Below are positions 25,974 through 33,806 of a stretch of DNA of 60,751 nt, in pieces. Within the stretch, counting starts at the first letter, position 1. Every line of letters begins with the position of its first letter. The stretch is from the NCBI GenBank assembly GCA_025455015.1, contig JALONI010000006.1, positions 1-60,751 of the forward strand, in the 5' to 3' direction. The notes beneath the pieces are model-generated. The model worked only from the letters and a program-made list of their open reading frames with translations. It was not told where the DNA came from and ran no database searches. Origin of the DNA: Cyclobacteriaceae bacterium. GTDB lineage: Bacteria; Bacteroidota; Bacteroidia; Cytophagales; Cyclobacteriaceae. A program made the position numbers and the translations under genes.

Positions 25974-28007
25974 ATGAAGCGCAAGGCTTTTTTGCTGGGC
26001 CTGTGCGTGGTGTGGGCCTGCGCGGTACAGGCACAACCCAACCGGGAGCTGCGCCAACGGATGGATAGCGAACGTGAAGGGAACTTCGAAGATCCTAAAA
26101 CGTATGAGAAAGCCCGCAAGTTTATTCGCATGGACAGCACCTACTATTTGGGCTACCTGCTGGAAGGCGCGCATCTGTTTTTCCGTGCCAACGACAAACT
26201 CGGGTTTACCAAGGCGGCCGTGCCTTTGGAAAAGGCACTGGAAAAAATTGAAACGGACTATGACGCAGAGCTGCGCACGCGCTCCAACAGCTATCCGGTG
26301 TATGCTTCCGTGTATCGCTATCACTATGACTATAGTTTGATCGCCTACTTTTTGAGTCGTTGCTACCAGAATGTGGAGTGGCAAGACAAGGCCATGGAGG
26401 TGCTTTACCATGTGCGCGACTACAACTTCCAATTGGAGATGAGCGTGGACTCGTACAACACCATGGCATGGATCGTACACCGTAACCGCGTGTACACGTC
26501 TGCCAAGTATCCCTTTCTGAAAAACAGCGTTAAGGAAAATGTACACTTAGCCAACAAGCTGTTGGACTCCGCCATCTACAAGTTGCAACGCGATTTTCCG
26601 CTGGTCAACGGGCTGTTTGATCCCTCGTACCTGAATCGCCAGTATTTAAGCACCTTTCACTACAAAGCCATCATTTACGACTACAAATTAGACATCGACT
26701 CGGCCAATTACTTCTATGATATTTTGATCGAGAACGGGGCCTACTCGCCCAACAACTATGCGGAGTTCAAATTGGCCATGGGCGAGCTGGAGGAGGCGGA
26801 CAGCTATTTTCGCGAGGCGGAAGAACGCGAGTCCAACGTTGAAAAGACAACCAAAGAATATTTTTACATGCGTGGCACGCTGGAGACATACCAGGGCAAT
26901 CCCGACCTGGCCGACACCTTGCTTACGCGGGTGATCAAACAACAAGGGTCTACCCCCGGCTACGGGTGGCATCAGATCGGGCTGGCCCGCGCCAAGCACT
27001 TTGCCGGGCTTACAGCCGAAAGCCAGGAAGCCGCCAACAAAGCCGCCCGTTTTCAGGAACTTCACATCGGCACCACGTGGGGTCAGGAACAATATAACCT
27101 GGCGGTGGCTTCGCTCAACTACATCAACGCGGTGCAGTTCAAGAAGGAGTTCCTGTTTGAAAATGACGCGTGGTATTTCTGGTTAAACCCCGTGAATTGG
27201 TATCGCTGGATTAAATATTCGCTGGAGGCACGGCACCACAAAATGATTTTGGCTACGCTGGTGGCGGAAAACCCCGAACGCGAGCAGGTCATCTACCCGA
27301 TTTTTTCACCGGAAAACCTCATGTCGTTTGATGAGGTGTGGTCGGTCATTGACGGATTTGGCAACGAGTATTTTATCAACATCTATGAGCGGCAATTGCA
27401 AACCGACAAGCGGCCGCGCGTGCATAAATACATCCGCTATTTTTTGGGTAAACTCTATTTGGCCGAAGGCAATGAAGGCAAAGCGAAGCAGTATTTTGAG
27501 CAGGTGTTGCAAGACGAAGGCATCAACAGCCCGTTTGAAGCCTTGCTCAAAGCCCGCGTATACGAAGGCCTGGCCCTGGCCGGCAGTGGGCGCGAACGCC
27601 AGCAGTACACCCGGCAACTGTACGAGCTGTATCCGCAACTGGTACCGTTTACCGATTTAACAATGGCGTTTCAGCTTTCGACCGAAGGCGCTGAAAGCGA
27701 AGCCGCGAAAGAAATACTCCGCGAGCTGCGTCAGTCTGAAGTGGATTTCGTTTCGGACGATACCGCTCCGCGCGTTGATCTGTCGTTTGCCGAAACGGCA
27801 CAGGGCATGTTGATTCGCTATGCCGTACAGGGCGGAGGCACGCTTCGCGCCCAAGGCACGTTGGATGTACCGAAAGATCAGCTCTCGGGGGCCGGCAAGA
27901 TATTGGCGTACCGGCTATTTGGCATCCAAAAGGAAATTTTACGCGAGCAGCCCAAGGCAGAGCCGGTGCCGCAAGAAGAAGTGCGTGTGGCAATGAATTT
28001 GTTTTGA
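25974..28007 (+). CDS. Secreted TPR-repeat protein, last gene of the MoxR operon
   Basis: A 677-residue protein with signal peptide (MKRKAFLLGLCVVWACAVQA) and a body made of helical repeats. Examples are AMEVLYHVRDYNFQLEM, ADTLLTRVIKQQGSTPGYGW and RYFLGKLYLAEGNEGKAKQY, the last a clear TPR unit. It is rich in Tyr and Trp around residues 385-410. The C-terminal segment from about 600 is a beta-like stretch. It starts one base after the MoxR stop, so it is surely in the same operon and is probably the periplasmic scaffold of the complex. It has no catalytic motifs. Confidence 0.82.
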   Translation: MKRKAFLLGLCVVWACAVQAQPNRELRQRMDSEREGNFEDPKTYEKARKFIRMDSTYYLGYLLEGAHLFFRANDKLGFTKAAVPLEKALEKIETDYDAELRTRSNSYPVYASVYRYHYDYSLIAYFLSRCYQNVEWQDKAMEVLYHVRDYNFQLEMSVDSYNTMAWIVHRNRVYTSAKYPFLKNSVKENVHLANKLLDSAIYKLQRDFPLVNGLFDPSYLNRQYLSTFHYKAIIYDYKLDIDSANYFYDILIENGAYSPNNYAEFKLAMGELEEADSYFREAEERESNVEKTTKEYFYMRGTLETYQGNPDLADTLLTRVIKQQGSTPGYGWHQIGLARAKHFAGLTAESQEAANKAARFQELHIGTTWGQEQYNLAVASLNYINAVQFKKEFLFENDAWYFWLNPVNWYRWIKYSLEARHHKMILATLVAENPEREQVIYPIFSPENLMSFDEVWSVIDGFGNEYFINIYERQLQTDKRPRVHKYIRYFLGKLYLAEGNEGKAKQYFEQVLQDEGINSPFEALLKARVYEGLALAGSGRERQQYTRQLYELYPQLVPFTDLTMAFQLSTEGAESEAAKEILRELRQSEVDFVSDDTAPRVDLSFAETAQGMLIRYAVQGGGTLRAQGTLDVPKDQLSGAGKILAYRLFGIQKEILREQPKAEPVPQEEVRVAMNLF

Positions 28008-28013
28008 CATTGC

Positions 28014-28245
28014 GTGCAGGCTCTTTTTGACCACATACAGCCGTATTGCCCGCTCAGCAAGGGAGCCACCGACAGCTTGCGCAAAGTCCTTCGCGAAGTG
28101 GTGCTTCCGCGAGGTGCCTATTTGGCCACCGAAGGAAGTGTGTGGCATCACGTGTATTTTCTGGAGCGCGCGGTTCGCTTCGCGGGTATTACAACGTAGA
28201 GGAAAAAGAGATCACCCATCAATCCCCTGTGCGAATCCCAGTGTT
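28014..28245 (+). pseudogene. Crp/Fnr family regulator remnant
   Basis: The GTG 28014 reading gives MQALFDHIQPYCPLSKGATD and YLATEGSVWHHVYFLERAVR, the start of the cyclic-nucleotide-binding fold of Bacteroidota Crp-type regulators, and then stops at 28199. The +2 frame continues the fold as GYYNVEEKEITH (about 28180-28218). A frameshift near 28170-28185 therefore separates the two parts. Nothing resembling the rest of the sensor domain or the helix-turn-helix follows before the convergent acylase gene ends at 28338. I regard it as a dead gene. Confidence 0.7.
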
Positions 28246-28337
28246 TCTTCGGGCTGTCTCCCAGCGGTGGGCACTCATGGAGACGTGGATAAATCAAACC
28301 GAATGGGCAACGTGTTGTCGAGATCGGCCGCTCTTCG

Positions 28338-30518
28338 CTACCGTTGCCCGGGGCGATACGTTCGTTCGGCCTGCTTCTCCACATCCTCCCGATAGAAAAG
28401 GACATCCTTAAACGCACCCGTGGCATACATCTTTCCCTGATCAAAAAAATGAGGCGAGTGTACATGGCCGCTGTTGCCACCCGCCAATAGGCTTTTCGCC
28501 TTGATGCGGTCGCCAAACTCCACGGCACACACAAAGCTATTGCCACTGACACCATATCGCTTTTGGGTGTTGGGATATGGGCGGCTGTTGTAAGAGGGTA
28601 ACATTCCCCAGGCAGAGGAGGCAAACGCGACAGGAAAACTGGGTTGGGCATCATCATACTCTCCGTCCGGGTGGTTGCTTAGCCGTTGGAAGCGGTTGAC
28701 ATCGCCCCACGCCATGCCCCAGCTTCCGAATTTGCCATGCAGTTCTTGCACAGTTTGATAGAACGGCAGCAATAAATCAGCGGGCGTAGCTTGTTGCACA
28801 AAACGTTTGGTGGCCTGTACTTGGTCGTCTTCCCCTTCTTCGATATACACCTTGCGCAAGGTGGACGAAAGCTTTTGTGCCCACTCCACCGCCAGCGTGG
28901 TGGCTACCGATTTTTCGTCTACGCGATAATCCCAGCGCTGCAACACCGCCATGGGCTCTGCCAGCACCCGGTGCAGACTGTCGGTGGCCGTTAATCCCTG
29001 GTAGGCTTTTAGCAACCCCGGCAGCAGCACTTCAAAGGCCGCCAAGGTGCGATCATATCCCGCTGCGATGGTGGTTTCGATTGTGTAGCCACTGCCGCGG
29101 CTCAACACCCGCGCGGCATTTACCCCGCGAAAGTTTTCACCATCGGGGGCCATGTATGCGGGATACTTTTCTTTGGACGGGCTGCTGCTGCCCGCCACCG
29201 TGAAAGGGGTGGAGTTGCAATTCTGAATCCAGCCGCTGGCAGGATTGATCACATGCACGGTTTCGCTTACCGGATGAAGGCCCTTCCACTCGGTGGAAGA
29301 CAGGGTGCCGTCCACAGCCCTACTCCAATCATAGGCGCGGTCGCGCATGGGTACAAAGTTGCCATGCCAGTACGCAACGTTGCCCGCGCGGTCGGCATAA
29401 ACGGTGTTGTTGGATGCATTGCTGCGGTAGTCCATGGTTTTCTGGAAGTCTGACAGCCCCTTGGCCTTGGTGCGCAACCAGCTTTGATACAAGCCGGAGA
29501 GCGATCGGTTTACGGCTTTGACGCTCAGGTGCACATTGTCGCGCCATGCCATGATGGGCCCGTGGTGGGTGCGGTAGGCAATAAATTTCTTCGAGGAGCC
29601 ATCCGCCAGTCGCAGCGTGATACTCGTTTGCGTCACGGGCCGCTGCCGGTTGTTGTATTGATACGTCAGTTGGTCATTGACGCGCGTCACTTTTTCCCGG
29701 TACACGTCTGCCACGTCTACATGGCACGAGGTGTGCATCCATCCACAGTATTCATTGAAGCCCTGGTAGACAAAAAACTGACCCCACGTGACAGCCCCGT
29801 ACGCGTTCAGGCCTTCTTCGCTCACCATGTGCACTTCCGGGCGAAAGTAAAAGGTGACGTGCGGGTTGATATATAAAATGGACTTACCCGAAGCCGTCTT
29901 GGCGGGGGCAATGGCAAATCCGTTGGAGCCGGACGTATGTTCATCAAAGAAGGCATTGGTTCGCTGCGCGATGGGATAGGCCTGCCCGGTGTAAAATGCT
30001 TTGAGGTCGGCCACGGTCACGTCTGCCGTGTTGATAGCCCCGATGCTTCCGTCCGTCCATAGCAGCGGAAACCAAGGCTCAAATCGGGTCAGCAGCAACG
30101 GTTTTGTTTCAGGATGTTGGTGGAGATAGAAGTTGATGCCATCCGCGAATGCGTGCAACAGTTTTTTGAGCCACGGAGGACTTTTCCGGTAATCGGCCAC
30201 GGCCTCGGCCGAGTCGAGTACTAGCCGGGTGTACAGGTCGTGATAGAGTTCCGGCTCGCCATATACTTCGGCTTTGCGACCGAGCTTCTCGAGGTAGTTC
30301 ATCTCCACGCGCGCAAAGTCGTCTTCGCACTGCGCATACATCAACCCAAATACGGCATCGGCATCCGTTTTGCCGTAGATGTGGGGGATTCCCCACACAT
30401 CGCGGATGATGTTGACGCGCTGTGCTTGTTGTCGCCAGCGGGATGGTTCGGAGGGGGTGCTTTGGGCGGAAGCGGCCATCATCCCCAACAGCAGAATAAC
30501 CAGGGCAAGGATTTTCAT
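28338..30518 (-). CDS. Penicillin acylase family Ntn-hydrolase, secreted
   Basis: A 726-residue amidohydrolase precursor of the penicillin G/acyl-homoserine-lactone acylase family, matured by autocatalytic cleavage. A signal peptide (MKILALVILLLGMMAASAQ) is followed by the alpha chain (RDVWGIPHIYGKTDADAVFG). The processing site with nucleophile Ser about 198 is in HTSGSNGFAIAP. The beta chain then has YRTHHGPIMAWRD, DYRSNASNNTVYADRAGNVA and GRYGVSGN-type features, ending with the HSPHFFDQGK region. Family substrates include beta-lactams, acyl-homoserine lactones and other N-acyl amides; the sequence does not decide among them. ATG 30518 is chosen because the upstream open frame lacks a signal peptide at its start. 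The gene is divergent from the arginyltransferase-like gene. Confidence 0.88.
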   Translation of the reverse strand: MKILALVILLLGMMAASAQSTPSEPSRWRQQAQRVNIIRDVWGIPHIYGKTDADAVFGLMYAQCEDDFARVEMNYLEKLGRKAEVYGEPELYHDLYTRLVLDSAEAVADYRKSPPWLKKLLHAFADGINFYLHQHPETKPLLLTRFEPWFPLLWTDGSIGAINTADVTVADLKAFYTGQAYPIAQRTNAFFDEHTSGSNGFAIAPAKTASGKSILYINPHVTFYFRPEVHMVSEEGLNAYGAVTWGQFFVYQGFNEYCGWMHTSCHVDVADVYREKVTRVNDQLTYQYNNRQRPVTQTSITLRLADGSSKKFIAYRTHHGPIMAWRDNVHLSVKAVNRSLSGLYQSWLRTKAKGLSDFQKTMDYRSNASNNTVYADRAGNVAYWHGNFVPMRDRAYDWSRAVDGTLSSTEWKGLHPVSETVHVINPASGWIQNCNSTPFTVAGSSSPSKEKYPAYMAPDGENFRGVNAARVLSRGSGYTIETTIAAGYDRTLAAFEVLLPGLLKAYQGLTATDSLHRVLAEPMAVLQRWDYRVDEKSVATTLAVEWAQKLSSTLRKVYIEEGEDDQVQATKRFVQQATPADLLLPFYQTVQELHGKFGSWGMAWGDVNRFQRLSNHPDGEYDDAQPSFPVAFASSAWGMLPSYNSRPYPNTQKRYGVSGNSFVCAVEFGDRIKAKSLLAGGNSGHVHSPHFFDQGKMYATGAFKDVLFYREDVEKQAERTYRPGQR

Positions 30519-30536
30519 AGGCGTAAACGAATGGAG

Positions 30537-30544
30537 CGAAGGTA
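30537..30544 (-). promoter_or_regulatory. Candidate -7 element for the acylase gene
   Basis: The minus strand reads TACCTTCG, seven of eight matches to TAnnTTTG, 18 nt before the ATG at 30518. The same TTCG ending recurs at other promoters in this window. Confidence 0.3.
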
Positions 30545-30616
30545 AGCAAAGCCGCCACGGAAGCCTTGATTTTAATGACGAATGGCAAGCCCGTTTCAAA
30601 ACCAGGTGATGGCGCG

Positions 30617-30624
30617 TATTTTCG
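30617..30624 (+). promoter_or_regulatory. Candidate -7 element for the arginyltransferase-like gene
   Basis: TATTTTCG, seven of eight matches to TAnnTTTG, 12 nt before the ATG at 30637. No -33 TTG was seen. Confidence 0.3.
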
Positions 30625-30636
30625 CAACGCCAAGTC

Positions 30637-31338
30637 ATGTCTCCCTACTTCAACATCGTGAAGCCCGCTGCGCTGACCGCGGCCGAGCTAGACCACCTGC
30701 TGGCGTGGGGTTGGTATCGCACCCAGCAGATGATTTTCACCACGTCTCACCTCGATGCGGAGCACCAACACCGTGTGCATTGGCTGCGGTACCCGGTGGC
30801 GGCCATACCTGACATGCGACAGCACCGCAAAATGCGCAGGCGCTGCGAGGCCTTTCGCGTTTCACTGCAAGAGGCCCGCACCATCGCCCCTGAGCACATT
30901 GACCTGCATCAACGCTACTACCGCGCCATCGACTTTGATGGAGCCACGAGCATTCAAGACTGTCTTTTTGGGAATGACCCGCCCGGAGACTCCATCTACG
31001 ATACCCGGTGCCTCACCCTTTGGGATGGCCAGCGGCTGGTGGCGGTGGGCTATTTTGACCGGGGGCTTGACTCGGCTGCCTCCATCCTGCATTTCTATGA
31101 TCCCGAGTACAGTCGCTACGGGCTCGGCAAGTGGTTGGTGTTGCTCACCGTAGACCACCTGCGCGAACAGGGCGTTGGCTATTACTATCCAGGCTATGTG
31201 GTGGAGAGCTTGCCAAAGATGGACTACAAGTTGTTTCTCGGCTGCCAACACGCGCAATACTTTGATCCCTCCGCACAGCATTGGGTGCCGTTCCACCCTT
31301 CGATTGTACAGGGACGCGTCAGGGTCAAAATAAATTGA
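30637..31338 (+). CDS. Arginyl/leucyl-tRNA--protein transferase-like protein
   Basis: A 233-residue protein resembling the C-terminal GNAT-like domain of arginyl-tRNA-protein transferases (ATE/Bpt), which add an amino acid to N-termini for N-degron turnover. Marks are WLRYPVAAIPDMRQHRKMRR, LWDGQRLVAVGYFDRGLDS, SILHFYDPEYSRYGLGKW, GVGYYYPGYVVESLPKMDYK and ending VRVKIN. The KMxYK phrase after the GYxxE element is characteristic. The Cys-rich N-terminal ATE domain is short or missing. The protein is cytosolic. The gene is divergent from the acylase. Which residue it transfers cannot be told. Confidence 0.75.
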   Translation: MSPYFNIVKPAALTAAELDHLLAWGWYRTQQMIFTTSHLDAEHQHRVHWLRYPVAAIPDMRQHRKMRRRCEAFRVSLQEARTIAPEHIDLHQRYYRAIDFDGATSIQDCLFGNDPPGDSIYDTRCLTLWDGQRLVAVGYFDRGLDSAASILHFYDPEYSRYGLGKWLVLLTVDHLREQGVGYYYPGYVVESLPKMDYKLFLGCQHAQYFDPSAQHWVPFHPSIVQGRVRVKIN

Positions 31339-31394
31339 GCCCGTATGTCGCCCGGAAAACTACCAAGTGATTTTGATCGTTGGTATATTTCGGT

Positions 31395-33689
31395 ATGATG
31401 CGCAGGCTCGTGTTTATTTTCATTGGTGTGTGGATGGCGTGGGCCACCTCCGCCCAGCGCGTGGGCGTGGCATTGAGCGGAGGGGCCGCCAAGGGCATTG
31501 CCCATGTGGGGGTGCTCAAGGCATTGGAAGAGAATGAGATACCGATCGACTATATCGCGGGTACCAGTATGGGGGGTATTGTGGGAGGATGCTATGCCGC
31601 GGGCATGAGCCCGGCCCAAATTGAAGAGATCGTCCTGTCGAAAGAGTTTTTGAATTGGGTGAACGGACAATTGGAGTCGGGCCAGAGCTACTACTATTTC
31701 AAAAATGATGAAGACGCCTCGTTTTTGAGGCTTAACCTCTCGCTGGATTCCACCCGCGAAGTGCTCTTCAACAATAGCCTTGCCAACGACTTGTCGCTCA
31801 ACTTTGCCTTGGCGGAAAAAATGGCGCAACCGTCCGCCATCTCCAACGGCAACTTTGATAGCCTGTTCATCCCCTTGCGCGTGGTGGCCGCAGATGTGTT
31901 CACACAAACGCAGGTGATCCTCAAACGCGGTTCGCTCAGCGATGCCATGCGGGCGACCCAAACGGTGCCGTTTTTTTACAACCCCATTCGCGTGGAGGGC
32001 AAATATCTGTTTGATGGGGGCGTGTACAATAACTTTCCGGTGGATGTGATCCAGCAGGAGTTTGAACCCGAGGTGGTGATCGGGTGCAACGTGTCTTCAA
32101 AAATTTATCAGGAGTATCCGTATGGCGAAGACGAAAAACTGATTTCGCGATCTCTGTTGTACATGTTGCTGGACAAATCCGATCCCGCCAAGGTGCCCGC
32201 CAGCGGGGTGTACATCCAACCCAATATCACCAACTATACGGCTTTCGACTTTGCCAAGGCGCGGGCGCTGATCGACAGTGGCTACGCGCAAACCATGCGC
32301 CAAATGCCCGAGATCAAAGCAAAAATTGCCCGAAGGATTGCGTGCGAGGCCGTGGCCGACAATCGCAACCGCTTTAACAGCCGCACCCCGCCTTTGCTGG
32401 TGGACAAAATCAGATTTCAAAATTTCAATACCCGGCAGCAGCGCTACATCAACCGGTTCTTCAAACAAGGCAAGCGGCCCTTGTACTTTAGCGACATCAA
32501 AGAAGGCTACTACCGGCTGGTGTCGGAAGACTATTTCAACAATGTCTTTCCGGGCTTTCGCTATGACACGGCCACGAGTCGGTTTGATTTTTTGCTTTCG
32601 CGCAGACCCGCCAATAACTTCCAGGTGGATTTCGGGGGCGTCATTGCCACGCGAAGCATTAGCCACATTTACCTGGGGGCCAACTACTACTACTTCAACC
32701 GCGCGTTAACGCACGCCAACGTGAATTTTTATGCAGGCAATTTTTACAAGGCCCTGCAACTAAAGGCCCGCATTGACATTCCCCGGCTTGGATCGTTTTA
32801 TGTGGAGCCCGAAGGGAGTTTTAATAACTGGGATTTTGCGGAGGGCCGTGATGTGGTATTTCAGAATTTTCAGCCCACCGTGTTGCAGCGCACCGACCGA
32901 AGAGTGGGGGCCACCGTGGCCTGGCCCGTGGGCAAGCAGTACAAGGCCATGTTGCACGGGTATTACATCAACAACACAGACCGCTTTTTCAGCGAAGAGC
33001 GCTTTTCGGCACGCGACACACTGGACGTGCAGCGGCTCAGAGGGTTTAAGGGAGGCGTTTCAATGTCATCCAACACGCTCAACCGCAAGCAATACGCCAG
33101 CACCGGCCGTGCCTACCGCTTTCAGGCAGACTGGTTTGATTTGAACGAGACATTTCAGCCGGGCTCGGTGGCCGATGGGTTACCCTTCAGTCGTGAACTG
33201 CCGGGCTGGGGGCGCCTCAAACTTTCGGCTGAGCAGTATTTTCGAAAAGGTGTTTACAGCTCGGGCTATTTGGTTGAGGGCATGTTGTCTAACCAGCCGC
33301 TGTTGGCCAACTACCAGGGCAGCATCATCAACGCCACAGCTTTTAATCCCCTGCAAGACAGCCGTACGTTGTTGCTGGAGAACTTCCGGGCCTACAGTTA
33401 CGTGGCGGGCGGCTGGCGCAATGTGGTTTCGGTGCGCAAAAGCCTGGACTTCCGCCTGGAAGCGTATGTGTTCAAACCGTTTCAGTCGCTGGCGCGCGTA
33501 GACGGGCAGCGCGTAAGGCTGAACGAAGACATTACCGAGGTGTACTTTGCCGGCACCGCGGGCTTTGTGTTGCATACCTCCGTGGGCCCGGTGAGCCTCA
33601 GTGCCAACTACTACGATGACGACCAGACGCGCTGGGGGGTACTCCTGCACGTGGGCTTTCTCCTGTTCAACAAAACATCGCTGGAGTAG
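31395..33689 (+). CDS. Patatin-like phospholipase with C-terminal outer membrane barrel
   Basis: A 764-residue protein. A signal peptide (MMRRLVFIFIGVWMAWATSA) leads into a patatin domain with the oxyanion loop GGAAKG, nucleophile Ser 58 in GTSMGG and catalytic Asp 207 in DGGVYNNFP. Near residue 330 a POTRA-like segment follows (VDKIRFQNFNTRQQRYINRF). The remaining 350 residues are beta-rich with aromatic belts (HIYLGANYYYFNRALTHAN) and end KTSLE, as in BamA/TamA-like barrels. PlpD-type proteins with this order are autotransporter-like surface lipases. ATGs at 31395 and 31398 are equivalent; the frame opens with TTG 31380. Confidence 0.87.
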   Translation: MMRRLVFIFIGVWMAWATSAQRVGVALSGGAAKGIAHVGVLKALEENEIPIDYIAGTSMGGIVGGCYAAGMSPAQIEEIVLSKEFLNWVNGQLESGQSYYYFKNDEDASFLRLNLSLDSTREVLFNNSLANDLSLNFALAEKMAQPSAISNGNFDSLFIPLRVVAADVFTQTQVILKRGSLSDAMRATQTVPFFYNPIRVEGKYLFDGGVYNNFPVDVIQQEFEPEVVIGCNVSSKIYQEYPYGEDEKLISRSLLYMLLDKSDPAKVPASGVYIQPNITNYTAFDFAKARALIDSGYAQTMRQMPEIKAKIARRIACEAVADNRNRFNSRTPPLLVDKIRFQNFNTRQQRYINRFFKQGKRPLYFSDIKEGYYRLVSEDYFNNVFPGFRYDTATSRFDFLLSRRPANNFQVDFGGVIATRSISHIYLGANYYYFNRALTHANVNFYAGNFYKALQLKARIDIPRLGSFYVEPEGSFNNWDFAEGRDVVFQNFQPTVLQRTDRRVGATVAWPVGKQYKAMLHGYYINNTDRFFSEERFSARDTLDVQRLRGFKGGVSMSSNTLNRKQYASTGRAYRFQADWFDLNETFQPGSVADGLPFSRELPGWGRLKLSAEQYFRKGVYSSGYLVEGMLSNQPLLANYQGSIINATAFNPLQDSRTLLLENFRAYSYVAGGWRNVVSVRKSLDFRLEAYVFKPFQSLARVDGQRVRLNEDITEVYFAGTAGFVLHTSVGPVSLSANYYDDDQTRWGVLLHVGFLLFNKTSLE

Positions 33690-33806
33690 CCCCGATGAAA
33701 TGCGGTTCTCGCCAAAAAACTTACATGGTTTGATGTAATTATTTTCTCCGATTTTGATTTTTTGGCTAAGTTTATCCGTTAAAACCTATTCTACACCTGA
33801 ATTTCC

